Source of the DNA: Streptomyces sp. RKAG290
GTDB lineage: Bacteria > Actinomycetota > Actinomycetes > Streptomycetales > Streptomycetaceae
Direction: 5' to 3'
Assembly (NCBI RefSeq): GCF_023701695.1
Contig: NZ_JAJOZC010000001.1
Span: forward strand, 124,001-188,000
Length of the DNA: 64,000 nt
The position numbers and the translations under genes were made by a program. Positions 16,160 to 25,246 of this stretch are shown piece by piece (the first letter of the stretch is position 1; every line of letters starts with the position of its first letter). The notes under the pieces were generated by a model, which saw only the letters and a list, made by a program, of their open reading frames with translations, ran no database searches and was not told the DNA's origin.

Positions 16160-16918
16160 ATGGACCGTACGGAACCCCGGCTCGATCACACCGTCGCGGA
16201 CGGCGTCGCCATAGTCGTCATCAACAACCCCGCCAAGCGCAACGCGATGACGGCGGCCATGTGGTTGTCACTGCCCGGGCTGCTGGAACAGCTCGCCGCC
16301 GACACCTCGGTGCGCGCGCTGGTGCTGACCGGCGCCGGGGACACCTTCTGCGCCGGGGCGGACATCTCCTCGCTCCGCGACCCCTCGGGCGCCCCGCAGG
16401 GACTCGCCGTGGCGGCCGAGGAGGCGCTGGCCACCTTCCCCCGGCCGACGCTCGCCGCGGTGCGCGGCTACTGCGTGGGCGGGGGCAGCCAGCTCGCGGC
16501 CGCCTGCGATCTGCGGTTCGCCGAGGAGGGTGCGTCGTTCGGCGTCACCCCCGCCAAACTCGGGATCGTCTACGCCGCGTCGTCGACCCGCCGGCTGGTC
16601 GCGCTGACCGGCCCCGCGACGGCGAAGCACCTGCTGTTCTCCGGTGAGCTGATCGGCACGGAACGGGCGCTGCGCACCGGTCTGATCGACGAGGTGCTGC
16701 CCGCCGGCGAGCTGGACAAGCGGGTCGAGGCGTACGTACGGACCCTGGTGTCCCGTTCACAGCTCACCCAGGCGGCTGCCAAGGAGTTCGCCACCGGGCG
16801 GACGGACCGCGACGCGCACTGGGCGGACCAGGCGCGGCGCAGCGGCGACACCGCGGAGGGCGTCGCCGCCTTCCTGGAGCGGCGCGCACCGCGCTTCACC
16901 TGGCCTTCCCTGCCGTGA
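16160..16918 (+). CDS. Enoyl-CoA hydratase/isomerase family protein lacking both catalytic glutamates
   Basis: 252-residue crotonase. The oxyanion-hole segments are CAGADISSL and RGYCVGGGSQLAAACDLRF. In true hydratases a glutamate occupies the Gln position of GGGSQLA and another the Ala of TPAKLGI; both are replaced here. The protein is therefore unlikely to be a classical enoyl-CoA hydratase and may act as an isomerase, thioesterase-like or other crotonase. It stands alone between the HdeD-like gene and the convergent DJ-1 gene. Confidence 0.87.
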   Translation: MDRTEPRLDHTVADGVAIVVINNPAKRNAMTAAMWLSLPGLLEQLAADTSVRALVLTGAGDTFCAGADISSLRDPSGAPQGLAVAAEEALATFPRPTLAAVRGYCVGGGSQLAAACDLRFAEEGASFGVTPAKLGIVYAASSTRRLVALTGPATAKHLLFSGELIGTERALRTGLIDEVLPAGELDKRVEAYVRTLVSRSQLTQAAAKEFATGRTDRDAHWADQARRSGDTAEGVAAFLERRAPRFTWPSLP

Positions 16919-16928
16919 CCGCGCCCGG

Positions 16929-17564
16929 TTACCGCATGACGAAACGGCTCTTGTCGCGCCACTCCTGAACCAGTTCGGCCGGTGCCTTCTCGGGGGATCC
17001 GGCCTCGTAGGGCGGCTGCGGGTCGTACTCGGTGAGCAGTTGCACGGACTGGGCGTGCCGGTCGCCCGCGATCCGGCCGAGCAGGGTGAGGCCCATGTCG
17101 ATGCCGGAGGAGACGCCCGCGGCGGTGACGTACTTGCCGTCGATGACCACGCGTTCGCCGGTCGGCTCGACGCCGTGCTCCCTCAGCCTGTCGAGGGCCA
17201 GCCAGTGCGAGGTGGCCCGCCGCCCCGTCAGGAGCCCGGCGGCCGCGAGCAGCAGGGAGCCGGTGCAGACGGAGGTCGTCCAGGTACTGGTGGCATCGGC
17301 CGTGCGCAGCCAGTCGAGCAGGGTCTCGTTCTCCATCTGGGCGCTCTGGCCGGGGCCGCCGGGAACGATCACCAGATCGGGCGCCGGGACGTCGTCGAGC
17401 GCCCGGTCGGCGACCAGTGCCAGGCTGCCGCTCTCGTTGCGCACCGGGCCGGTCCGCTCGGCGACGAAGACGGTCTCGGCGCCGGGCGCCCGGGACAGGA
17501 TCTCGTAGGGTCCGACGGCGTCGAGGGCGGTGAAGCGGTCGAAGAGGAGGATGGCGATCTGCAT
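16929..17564 (-). CDS. DJ-1/PfpI family protein
   Basis: 211 residues, class-I glutamine-amidotransferase-like fold. The nucleophile-elbow cysteine sits in TSVCTGSLLLAAAG with the preceding glycine-rich VIVPGGPGQS, and His in ATSHWLAL. This arrangement is shared with isonitrile hydratase-type DJ-1 proteins, but the substrate is unknown. It lies 21 bases after the GlxA-type regulator on the same strand, so the two are probably cotranscribed and the regulator may sense the same ligand class. Confidence 0.88.
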   Translation of the reverse strand: MQIAILLFDRFTALDAVGPYEILSRAPGAETVFVAERTGPVRNESGSLALVADRALDDVPAPDLVIVPGGPGQSAQMENETLLDWLRTADATSTWTTSVCTGSLLLAAAGLLTGRRATSHWLALDRLREHGVEPTGERVVIDGKYVTAAGVSSGIDMGLTLLGRIAGDRHAQSVQLLTEYDPQPPYEAGSPEKAPAELVQEWRDKSRFVMR

Positions 17565-17585
17565 GGGCGGCTGCCTGCCTTCGGG

Positions 17586-18602
17586 TCAGTGACTGACGGG
17601 TGCGGTGGCGAGAGGTGCGGTGGGAAGGGGCCGGGCGAGGGGTTCGCCGGCGGGCCGGGAGCTGAACCGTCTGCGGTATTCGGCCGGTGACGTGCCCAGG
17701 GCCTTGACGAACGCGCGGCGCATCGCCTCCGGCGTGCCGTAGCCGCACGTCCGTGAGATCCGGGCGACACCGTCGGTGGTGTCCTCCAGGAGCCGGCGCG
17801 CCTGTTCCAGACGGACCCGGTCGACGTACCGGCCAGGCGTCATGCCGGTCTCCGTGTGGAAGGCGCGGGCGAAGTGGCGCGGCGAGAGGCGGGCGCGGGC
17901 CGCGAGCGCCTCGACTGAGAGGTCCTCGCCCGGGTGCTCGGTGATCCAGTGCTGGACCTCGCGCAGCGGTTCGCGGCGGGCCGTCTGGGCGGTGAGCTGG
18001 GCGCTGAACTGCGCCTGGCTCCCGGGCCTGCGCAGAAAGACGACCAGGTGCCGGGCGACGGTGAGCGCCACGTGCCGGCCGTGGTCCTCCTCGACGAGTG
18101 CCAGCGCGAGGTCGATGCCCGCGGTGACTCCGGCGGAGGTGGCCAGTCTGCCGTCGCGTACGAAGATGGGCTCCGGATCGACCTCGACCTGCGGATAGGT
18201 GCGCGCCAGGTGGTCGCAGAGCATCCAGTGCGTGGTCACCCGGTGCCCGTCCAGCTGCCCGGCGGCGGCGAGCAGCAGGGCGCCGCTGCACACGGAGACG
18301 AGGCGTTCGGCGTGCGGGGCGTGCTCGCGCAGCCAGTCCACCAGGGCCGGGGCGGGGTCACGCGTGCCCTGGCCGCCGGGGACGAGCAGGGTGTGGGGCG
18401 GTTCGGCATCGGCGAGGCTGCCGTCGGGGACCAGGACGAGGCCGCTGGACGAGCGGACCGGGGCGCCGTCCAGCGAGGCGGTGCGCAGCTCGTACGAGGC
18501 CTCCGGGAGCCGGGAGGCGCCGGCGAAGACCTCCATCGGCCCGCTCACATCGAGGCTCTGGATGCCGTCGAAGAGGACGACGAGCACGGATCGCTGCTTC
18601 AT
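17586..18602 (-). CDS. GlxA-family transcriptional regulator (DJ-1 domain plus AraC DNA-binding domain)
   Basis: 338 residues. The N-terminal half is a DJ-1/PfpI ligand domain (SVLVVLFDGIQSLDVSGPME, VSVCSGALLLAAAG with the elbow Cys, TTHWMLCDHL). The C-terminal 100 residues form two AraC helix-turn-helix motifs (LSPRHFARAFHTETGMTPGR and ISRTCGYGTPEAMRRAFVKA). ATG 18602 was preferred over ATG 18611 because family members begin MKQRSVLVVL. Probably regulates itself and the downstream DJ-1 gene, with which it shares its sensor fold. Confidence 0.9.
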   Translation of the reverse strand: MKQRSVLVVLFDGIQSLDVSGPMEVFAGASRLPEASYELRTASLDGAPVRSSSGLVLVPDGSLADAEPPHTLLVPGGQGTRDPAPALVDWLREHAPHAERLVSVCSGALLLAAAGQLDGHRVTTHWMLCDHLARTYPQVEVDPEPIFVRDGRLATSAGVTAGIDLALALVEEDHGRHVALTVARHLVVFLRRPGSQAQFSAQLTAQTARREPLREVQHWITEHPGEDLSVEALAARARLSPRHFARAFHTETGMTPGRYVDRVRLEQARRLLEDTTDGVARISRTCGYGTPEAMRRAFVKALGTSPAEYRRRFSSRPAGEPLARPLPTAPLATAPVSH

Positions 18603-18711
18603 GCCTGCCATCCTCGGCGGCCTCGCGGATGGCCGCAATGACGCAATCCCCACCTTTCCTGCCATGGCGGGGTGCGGTGCACCTCACCCGTGCCCCGGGG
18701 TTCCGACCCGT

Positions 18712-18727
18712 ACCGACCAGTCGGTAA
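18712..18727. promoter_or_regulatory. Operator-like palindrome overlapping the promoter of the SCO6745-family gene
   Basis: TACCGACCAGTCGGTA: two 7-base arms, perfectly complementary around a 2-base centre. The last two bases form part of a TAACGT -10 box (18726-18731) placed six bases before ATG 18737. Such TACCGAC/GTCGGTA sites are typical of TetR-family repressors. No TetR gene is adjacent. Confidence 0.55.
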
Positions 18728-18736
18728 CGTGCAGGC

Positions 18737-19594
18737 ATGAGTACTCTGCCGCCCCGTGCCGGACGCCGCTGCCACAACGCCGTCAACCCTCTGCACTCCG
18801 CGCTCTACTTCTCCCCCGACCTCGGGAAGGAGCTCGGCGGGATCGGGATCGAGGATCCCTCTGCCGCGTACTTCGCCTCGCGCGGAGCCGCTTTCGGCGC
18901 TGTCGGCCCCGGTACGGTCACCGCGACCTTCTACAACTTCAACCATGAGCTCGTGGCCAGGCACCTGCCCGCCGTCTGGGACATCGCCTCGCCCGAGGCG
19001 GTCCTGGCGGCGCGGCTGCGGGCCGCCGACTCCACGCTGCGCCGGCTCCTCGGCGAGGAGATCATCGCCTCCCCCGAGCTGGCCGAGGCCGCCCGGCTGG
19101 CACTGCACGCCGCCGAGGCCTGCACGCGACACGCCCGGCCGTTGTACGCGGCACACGCCGATCTTCCGGTGCCGGAGCAGCCGCACCTCGCGTACTGGCA
19201 TGCCGCGACCCTGCTGCGTGAGCACCGCGGTGACGCCCACCTCGTCGCCCTTCTCGCCGCCGAGCTCGACCCGGTCGAGGCCCTGGTCAGCCACTCGGCC
19301 ACCAGTAAGGGCATGTCGCCGCGCTGGATCCTGTCCACCCGCGGCTGGCGCCGCAGCGACTGGGAGGACGCCTCCGCACGGCTGCGCGACCGCGGACTGC
19401 TCACCGCCGAAGGCGAGTTGACGGAGGCGGGCACTGCCCTGCGGGCCGGGCTCGAGGAGACCACGGACCGGCTGGACCTGGCCCCGTACGAGCATCTGGG
19501 CGGTGCGGGAGTGGCCCGGCTGACCGAGCTGGCGGGCGGGTTCCTCCGCACGGCGATGGCGGCGGGCGCGTTTCCGGCGGACCTGAAGGGCTAG
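18737..19594 (+). CDS. SCO6745-family protein (helical, winged-helix-like C-terminus), function unknown
   Basis: 285 residues, recognised by memory as the Streptomyces SCO6745 family. The N-terminus has NPLHSALYFSPDLGKELG and FASRGAAFGAVGPGTVTATF. The C-terminal part (STRGWRRSDWEDASARLRDR to GELTEAGTALRAGLEE) resembles a MarR-like winged helix. Probably leaderless, from TAACGT six bases before the ATG, with a TetR-type operator overlapping the promoter. Function is not established. Single gene, divergent from the GlxA regulator. Confidence 0.8.
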   Translation: MSTLPPRAGRRCHNAVNPLHSALYFSPDLGKELGGIGIEDPSAAYFASRGAAFGAVGPGTVTATFYNFNHELVARHLPAVWDIASPEAVLAARLRAADSTLRRLLGEEIIASPELAEAARLALHAAEACTRHARPLYAAHADLPVPEQPHLAYWHAATLLREHRGDAHLVALLAAELDPVEALVSHSATSKGMSPRWILSTRGWRRSDWEDASARLRDRGLLTAEGELTEAGTALRAGLEETTDRLDLAPYEHLGGAGVARLTELAGGFLRTAMAAGAFPADLKG

Positions 19595-19596
19595 GG

Positions 19597-19665
19597 ACTC
19601 CCGTTCGGATCATGCCCGGGCTCGCGAGCCGGGCCTGATCCGGTAAGGGAGCCCCGGTCGCCGCC
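19597..19665. repeat. Copy of a dispersed intergenic repeat (hairpin module)
   Basis: The stretch contains CTCCCGTTCGGATCATGC and CTCGCGAGCCGGGC and folds as an imperfect hairpin around CTCGCGAG. The same module recurs near 36431-36512 and 53953-54049. It follows the SCO6745-family stop by a few bases and may also serve as its terminator. Confidence 0.55.
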
Positions 19666-19812
19666 CGGTACCGGCGGCCGGTATGTGAGGTGGCCGGGCG
19701 ACACGGCGCCCGGCCACCCGGCACAATGCAGGCGAGTGGCCCCGGGCCGGTCCCAGCGACGGTCCCCGGCCCGACCAGCACAGCCAGTACGGGAAGGCGA
19801 GTCGGTAAAATC

Positions 19813-22272
19813 GTGACGACGTCCATCGAAGGCAGGATCGCCGAGGAGCTCGGCGTACGCGAGCGACAGGTGAAGGCGGCCGTCGAGCTGCTCGACGGCG
19901 GATCGACCGTGCCGTTCATCGCGCGCTACCGCAAGGAAGCGACCGAGATGCTCGACGATGCGCAGCTGCGCACGCTCGAGGAGCGGTTGCGGTATCTGCG
20001 GGAGCTGGAGGACCGGCGTGCCGCGATCCTCGAATCCGTACGGGAGCAGGGCAAGCTCGACACCGCGCTGGAGGCGCAGATCCGGGCCGCCGACACGAAG
20101 GCGCGCCTTGAGGACATCTATCTGCCGTTCAAGCCGAAGCGGCGGACGAAGGCGCAGATCGCCCGGGAGGCCGGGCTCGAACCGCTCGCCTCGGGTCTGC
20201 TGGACGATCCGTCGGTGGATCCGCTGGTCGCGGCCACCGCCTTCGTCGACGCGGACAAGGGCGTGGCGGACCAGGCGGCGGCTCTGGAGGGGGCGCGGGC
20301 CATCCTCGCCGAGCGGTTCTCCGAGGACGCCGACCTGACCGGCGAGCTGCGTGAGCGCATGTGGTCGCGCGGCCGGCTGGTGGCCAGGGTGCGGGACGGC
20401 AAGGAGGAGGCGGGCGCCAAGTTCGCCGACTACTTCGACTTCACCGAGCCGTTCACCGCACTGCCCTCCCACCGGGTGCTCGCGATGCTCCGGGGTGAGA
20501 AGGAGGACGTCCTCGACCTCGTCCTGGAGCCGGAGGAGCCGTCCGGGACGCCCGGGCCGTCCTCGTACGAGAACATGGTCGCCCGGCGCTTCGGGGTGAA
20601 CGACCGCGGGCGCCCCGGGGACAAGTGGCTCGGCGACACCGTGCGCTGGGCCTGGCGGACCCGGATCCTGGTGCACCTCGGCATCGACCTGCGGCTGCGG
20701 CTGCGCACGGCGGCGGAGGACGAGGCGGTACGCGTCTTCGCCTCGAACCTGCGCGATCTGCTGCTGGCGGCACCGGCCGGGACCCGGGCCACGCTGGGGC
20801 TCGACCCCGGGTTCCGTACCGGGGTGAAGGTCGCCGTCGTGGACGCGACCGGCAAGGTCGTCGCGACCGACGTCATCCACCCGCACGTGCCGGCCAACAA
20901 GTGGGACCAGTCGCTGGCGAAGCTGGAGCAGCTGGCGAGGGCGCACGACGTCGACCTGATCGCGATCGGCAACGGCACCGCCTCCCGCGAGACGGACAAG
21001 CTCGCCGGTGAACTGTGCGAAAAGCACCCGGAGTTGAAGCTCACCAAGGTGATGGTGTCGGAGGCGGGCGCCTCCGTGTACTCGGCCTCGGCCTTCGCCT
21101 CGCAGGAACTCCCGGACATGGACGTGTCGTTGCGCGGCGCGGTCTCGATCGCGCGCCGCCTCCAGGACCCGCTCGCGGAGCTGGTGAAGATCGATCCCAA
21201 GTCCATCGGGGTCGGGCAGTACCAGCACGACCTGTCCGAGGTGAAGCTCTCGCGGTCGCTGGACGCGGTCGTCGAGGACTGTGTGAACGGGGTCGGTGTC
21301 GACGTCAACACCGCTTCGGCGCCGCTGCTCTCACGGGTCTCCGGCATCGGCTCGGGGCTCGCGGAGAACATCGTCGCGCACCGCGACACCAACGGCCCGT
21401 TCCGTTCCCGCAAGGGACTGAAGGACGTGGCCAGGCTGGGCCCGAAGGCGTACGAGCAGTGCGCGGGCTTCCTGCGGATCCGGGGCGACGACCCGCTGGA
21501 CGCGTCCAGTGTGCACCCGGAGGCGTACCCCGTGGTCCGGGCGATGGTGAAGCGGACCGGCGGTGACGTCGCCTCGCTGGTGGGCAACACCGGCGTGCTG
21601 CGGACGCTGCGGGCCGATGACTTCGTGGACGAGAAGTTCGGGCTGCCGACGGTCACCGACATCCTCAAGGAGCTGGAGAAGCCAGGGCGCGACCCACGCC
21701 CGGCCTTCAAGACGGCCACCTTCAAGGAGGGCGTCGAGAAGATCGGCGACCTGGCGTCCGGGATGGTGCTGGAGGGCGTCGTGACCAACGTCGCGGCGTT
21801 CGGCGCGTTCGTGGACATCGGCGTGCACCAGGACGGACTGGTGCACGTGTCGGCGATGTCCAGGACGTTCGTGAAGGATCCCCGCGATGTCGTGAAGCCG
21901 GGCGACATCGTCAAGGTCAAGGTCATGGAGGTCGACATCCCGCGGAAGCGGATCTCGTTGACCCTGCGGCTGGACGACGAGGCGGCGGCGAGCGCGGGTG
22001 CCGGGGCCGGCTCCGGTTCCGGCAACCCGGGCGGCGAGCGGGGCGGTCGCCCACCGCGGCAGCGGCAGGGCCAGGGCCAGGGTGGCGCGGGCTCGCGTGG
22101 CGGCCAGGGCGGCCAAGGGCGTGACCGGCGCGGTGGCGGCAGTGGTAGCGGCAACGGCGGTGGCGGCGGCGCCCGTCAGGCTCCGGCGGCCGCTCCGGCG
22201 AACGGGGCGATGGCCGACGCGCTCCGGCGGGCGGGGCTGCTGGATCCGAAGCAGGGCGGCAAGAAGCGGTAG
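19813..22272 (+). CDS. tex: Tex-family S1 RNA-binding protein
   Basis: 819 residues: N-terminal Tex helical domain ([19 protein letters not shown]), YqgF/RuvC-like domain from about 328 ([20 protein letters not shown]), helix-hairpin-helix segments around 500-560 ([40 protein letters not shown]) and an S1 domain about 645-718 ([20 protein letters not shown]). Tex proteins bind nucleic acid and affect transcription. A glycine/arginine-rich, low-complexity tail of about 75 residues follows, typical of actinobacterial homologues and likely RNA-binding. Start at GTG 19813; the longer in-frame extension upstream runs through a repeat and is unlikely coding. Confidence 0.93.
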   Translation: MTTSIEGRIAEELGVRERQVKAAVELLDGGSTVPFIARYRKEATEMLDDAQLRTLEERLRYLRELEDRRAAILESVREQGKLDTALEAQIRAADTKARLEDIYLPFKPKRRTKAQIAREAGLEPLASGLLDDPSVDPLVAATAFVDADKGVADQAAALEGARAILAERFSEDADLTGELRERMWSRGRLVARVRDGKEEAGAKFADYFDFTEPFTALPSHRVLAMLRGEKEDVLDLVLEPEEPSGTPGPSSYENMVARRFGVNDRGRPGDKWLGDTVRWAWRTRILVHLGIDLRLRLRTAAEDEAVRVFASNLRDLLLAAPAGTRATLGLDPGFRTGVKVAVVDATGKVVATDVIHPHVPANKWDQSLAKLEQLARAHDVDLIAIGNGTASRETDKLAGELCEKHPELKLTKVMVSEAGASVYSASAFASQELPDMDVSLRGAVSIARRLQDPLAELVKIDPKSIGVGQYQHDLSEVKLSRSLDAVVEDCVNGVGVDVNTASAPLLSRVSGIGSGLAENIVAHRDTNGPFRSRKGLKDVARLGPKAYEQCAGFLRIRGDDPLDASSVHPEAYPVVRAMVKRTGGDVASLVGNTGVLRTLRADDFVDEKFGLPTVTDILKELEKPGRDPRPAFKTATFKEGVEKIGDLASGMVLEGVVTNVAAFGAFVDIGVHQDGLVHVSAMSRTFVKDPRDVVKPGDIVKVKVMEVDIPRKRISLTLRLDDEAAASAGAGAGSGSGNPGGERGGRPPRQRQGQGQGGAGSRGGQGGQGRDRRGGGSGSGNGGGGGARQAPAAAPANGAMADALRRAGLLDPKQGGKKR

Positions 22273-22304
22273 CGGTTCGGCAGCGGTAACCCAGGCCCGG
22301 ATCG

Positions 22305-22359
22305 GGGCGGGGTGGGGAGATGTTCGCCTGCGGCGGGCGTTCTCCCCACCCCGCCCTTT
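22305..22359 (+). terminator. Terminator of tex
   Basis: A perfect 16-base-pair stem (GGGCGGGGTGGGGAGA with TCTCCCCACCCCGCCC), 20-base loop, then TTTC. It begins 33 bases after the tex stop. Confidence 0.8.
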
Positions 22360-22441
22360 CGCGTAGCGGGGGCCGGTCCGCCCCCTCGCCGGAGGGGCCG
22401 AAAAGGGCGCAGTCGCTTGTAGGTCACCGACCTCGCACCCG

Positions 22442-22455
22442 CCCGGTATACCAAG
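22442..22455. promoter_or_regulatory. GntR-type operator, site A (importer operon)
   Basis: CCCGGTATACCAAG, containing the perfect 8-base palindrome GGTATACC. It matches the right half of the consensus CTTGGYATACCAAG seen also before the amidohydrolase operon. Located about 70 bases upstream of the candidate -35. Confidence 0.6.
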
Positions 22456-22525
22456 TCGGTCTCAAGTCGCTTTCGCACCCATGACCGCTCGCACCATCCG
22501 CCCCTTTTTGTGCGGCCAAATACGC

Positions 22526-22554
22526 TGCAAAACCGGCAAACAAGGCCGTATAAC
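22526..22554 (+). promoter_or_regulatory. Candidate promoter of the ABC importer operon
   Basis: TGCAAA, 17 bases, TATAAC. The -10 is strong for Streptomyces. Transcription would start near 22561, placing operator site B just downstream of the start, a position suited to repression. Confidence 0.5.
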
Positions 22555-22574
22555 CGGGCTCTGCCGCCAACCCT

Positions 22575-22588
22575 CTTGGTATACCGTT
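22575..22588. promoter_or_regulatory. GntR-type operator, site B (importer operon)
   Basis: CTTGGTATACCGTT, again with perfect GGTATACC and the left half of CTTGGYATACCAAG. It lies about 20 bases downstream of the -10 box and 77 bases before the first gene. Confidence 0.62.
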
Positions 22589-22664
22589 ACGCCTCAACGC
22601 GTACCCAAGCCGGTACCCGTCATGCCGTCCCGCTGTCCTGCCGTCCTCAAGGAGGCTTGATCCC

Positions 22665-24275
22665 ATGCGTCGAATTCCGGCCACTCTGTCGGTGGCCGCA
22701 TTGCTGGCGATCACCACCGCATGCAGCTCACTCTCTCCGCCCGGCAAGGAGACCACCGCCCAGGCGCGGCTCACCGACCTGCGTCCCGTTCGCGACGGCG
22801 GCACGGTCACGGTCGGGCTGAAGTCCGATCCCGACAGGCTGGACCCGAGCCTGACGACGACACTCGTCGCCCGCACCGTCTTCACGTCCATGTGCGAGCA
22901 GCTCTACGACGTGGACCAGCAGAACAAGTTCGTGCCGCAGCTCGCCGCCTCGATGCCGAAGATCACCGACGGCGGCCGGACCTTCACCTTCGACGTCCGC
23001 AAGGACGCCAGGTTCAGTGACGGCGCGCGCCTGGACGCGGCGGCCGTGAAGACCTCGCTCGACCGGCACCTGCATCTGCGCGGCTCCGGACGTGCCTCCG
23101 AGATCGACTCCGTGCAGAAGGTCACGGCCGTCGGCCCGTACACCGTGCGGCTCTCGCTGAGCCATCCCGATGTCCCGCTGCTCGGACGGCTCGCCAACAC
23201 CGCCGGGCTGATCATGTCGCCGAAGGCGCTCAAGACGTACGGAGCGGACTTCGCGACCCATCCGTCGTGCGTCGGTCCCTTCCGGTACGTCAAGCGCGTA
23301 GTCGGTGACCGGATCGAGCTGGAGAAGGACCCGCTGTACTACGACGCGGACAAGGTCCACCTCGGCCACGTCATCTACAAGACGATCACCGACGGCAGCA
23401 TCCGGATGGCCAACATCCGTTCCGGTGACGTCCAGATCGGCGACCAGATGGGCCCGGTCGAGGTACGCAACTCGATGGGTGAGAAGGGACTCCAGCTCCT
23501 CAACACCCCTTCCCTCGGCTACATGGCGCTCACGCTCAACGTCGGCAACTCGCACGGGATCGACAAGAAGCCCAGCCCCGTCGACAGCCCCTTCGGACGC
23601 GACGTGCGCGTCCGGGAGGCCTTCGACCTCTCGCTGGACCGCGAGCTGATCAACAAGCTGGTCTTCCAGGGCATGTACGAGCCGGCCTGCAGTCCGGTTC
23701 CGCCGGGCACGCCGCTCAGCTCCCCGATCACCTGCCCGAAGCGCGACGTGGCCAAGGCCAGGCGGCTGCTGAAGGAAGCAGGCATGACGAAGCGGGTGCC
23801 ACTGGAGCTGATGATCAACACGACTCCGGAGGACAGCCGTCTCGGCCAGGTCGTCCAGGCCATGGCGGCGGACGCCGGCTTCGACGTCCGGCTGCGGCCC
23901 ACCGAGTTCGCCACCGGACTCACCCGCACCCTCGCCGGCGACTTCGAGGCACGGACGGGCGGCTGGGGCGGGCAGCCCGACCCGGCCGGCAACATCGACA
24001 GCCTCGTGGGCACCACCGGCAGCAACAACCAGGGCAAGCTCTCGGACCCCACCATCGACCGGCTGATCGTCGAGGGGCGCAGCACCTCGGACGTCGCCGA
24101 GCGCCGTGAGATCTACCGCAAGCTCACTGCCGCGATCAACAAGCAGCACGGCGTCATCTACCTCTACCGCAACATCAACTACGTCTCCGCCTCACAGGAC
24201 GTGAGCGGTCTCAAGCTCTCCGGTGACGGCCTGATCAGGGTCAAGGAAGCCGGTTACACGAAGGGGAGCCGGTGA
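22665..24275 (+). CDS. ABC importer substrate-binding lipoprotein, SBP family 5 (oligopeptide/nickel type)
   Basis: 536 residues with a lipoprotein signal peptide: positively charged start MRRIPA, hydrophobic core, lipobox TTAC with the lipidated Cys at 20. The SBP_bac_5 body starts GGTVTVGLKSDPDRLDPSLT. An AAGGAGG ribosome site precedes the ATG. Anchored outside the membrane, it delivers substrate to the permease pair encoded next. Family 5 binds peptides, nickel chelates and various amine-containing compounds, so the ligand is open. Shared operators with the amidohydrolase operon suggest a nitrogenous compound that is later hydrolysed. Confidence 0.9.
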   Translation: MRRIPATLSVAALLAITTACSSLSPPGKETTAQARLTDLRPVRDGGTVTVGLKSDPDRLDPSLTTTLVARTVFTSMCEQLYDVDQQNKFVPQLAASMPKITDGGRTFTFDVRKDARFSDGARLDAAAVKTSLDRHLHLRGSGRASEIDSVQKVTAVGPYTVRLSLSHPDVPLLGRLANTAGLIMSPKALKTYGADFATHPSCVGPFRYVKRVVGDRIELEKDPLYYDADKVHLGHVIYKTITDGSIRMANIRSGDVQIGDQMGPVEVRNSMGEKGLQLLNTPSLGYMALTLNVGNSHGIDKKPSPVDSPFGRDVRVREAFDLSLDRELINKLVFQGMYEPACSPVPPGTPLSSPITCPKRDVAKARRLLKEAGMTKRVPLELMINTTPEDSRLGQVVQAMAADAGFDVRLRPTEFATGLTRTLAGDFEARTGGWGGQPDPAGNIDSLVGTTGSNNQGKLSDPTIDRLIVEGRSTSDVAERREIYRKLTAAINKQHGVIYLYRNINYVSASQDVSGLKLSGDGLIRVKEAGYTKGSR

Positions 24276-25246
24276 AGAACCTCCGCAGACTGCTCACGTC
24301 GTACGTGAGCCGCCGGATCGGCATGTCGCTGGTGACCATGGTGCTGGTCAGCATCACCGTGTTCTTCGGTGTGCGCGCGATGCCCGGTGACACCGCCCAG
24401 GCGCTGGCCGGCGAACAGACTTCCCCCCAGGTGCTGGCCGCGATCCGCTCCGAGTACGGACTCGACGACAACATCGCCGTCCAGTACTGGCGTTACGTGA
24501 GCAACGCGGCCACGGGCGACTTCGGCACCTCGGCCCGCACCGGGCTTCCGGTGCTCGACTCGATCACCCAGGCACTGCCCATCACCCTCGAACTGGCCGC
24601 GCTCTCCCTGCTGATGGCCGTGGTCGTCGGCATCGGGGCCGGTGTCATGGCCGCGGTGCGGCGCGGGAAGCCGGAGGAGTGGCTGGCCAACGGCATCGCG
24701 CTGCTGGGCATGTCGATCCCGGCCTTCTGGCTCGGCATCGTGCTGGTGCTGGTGTTCGCCATCGCCATGCCGGTGTTCGCCGCCTCCGGTTTCGTGCCGT
24801 TCAGCACCGACCCGCTGGAGAACCTGCGTCGCCTGGTGCTGCCCGCGGTCGTGCTGGGCTCCGGCCTCGCCGCGGTGGTGATGCGTCAGACCAGAGCGGC
24901 GATGATCGACGCCATGTCCTCGGACTACGTGCGCACCGCACGGGCCAAGGGACTGGCGCCGGCCGCCGTGATCGGCCGGCACGGGCTGCGCAACTCGCTC
25001 GTCACCGTGATCACCGTGCTGGGCCTCCAGCTCGGCCACCTGATCTCCGGCGCCGTCGTCACCGAGCAGGTCTTCGTCCTGCCGGGCTTCGGCAAGCTCA
25101 CCATCGACGCGGTCTTCACCCGTGACTACGCGATGGTCCAGGGCGTGGTCCTGTTCACCTCGGCCGCCTACATCCTGATCAATCTGCTGGTCGACTTCCT
25201 GTACTCCGTGGTCGACCCGCGCATCCGGCTCGGAGGTTCCCGATGA
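24272..25246 (+). CDS. ABC importer permease, DppB/OppB type
   Basis: 324 residues; GTG 24272 overlaps the binding-protein stop (GTGA). Typical OppB layout: first helix SRRIGMSLVTMVLVSITVFF, a periplasmic loop with AIRSEYGLDDNIAVQYWRYV, then five membrane helices. The EAA-loop equivalent for ATPase docking is SSDYVRTARAKGLAPAAVIG. It forms the translocation channel with the DppC-type protein downstream. Confidence 0.92.
   Translation: MKNLRRLLTSYVSRRIGMSLVTMVLVSITVFFGVRAMPGDTAQALAGEQTSPQVLAAIRSEYGLDDNIAVQYWRYVSNAATGDFGTSARTGLPVLDSITQALPITLELAALSLLMAVVVGIGAGVMAAVRRGKPEEWLANGIALLGMSIPAFWLGIVLVLVFAIAMPVFAASGFVPFSTDPLENLRRLVLPAVVLGSGLAAVVMRQTRAAMIDAMSSDYVRTARAKGLAPAAVIGRHGLRNSLVTVITVLGLQLGHLISGAVVTEQVFVLPGFGKLTIDAVFTRDYAMVQGVVLFTSAAYILINLLVDFLYSVVDPRIRLGGSR

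Larger units (their letters stand above)
22273..22664. other. Regulatory region between tex and the ABC importer operon
   Basis: 392 bases without a gene. It contains the tex terminator (22305-22359), two GntR-type operator half/full sites (22442-22455 and 22575-22588), a promoter (22526-22554) and the AAGGAGG ribosome site of the binding-protein gene. Confidence 0.7.
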
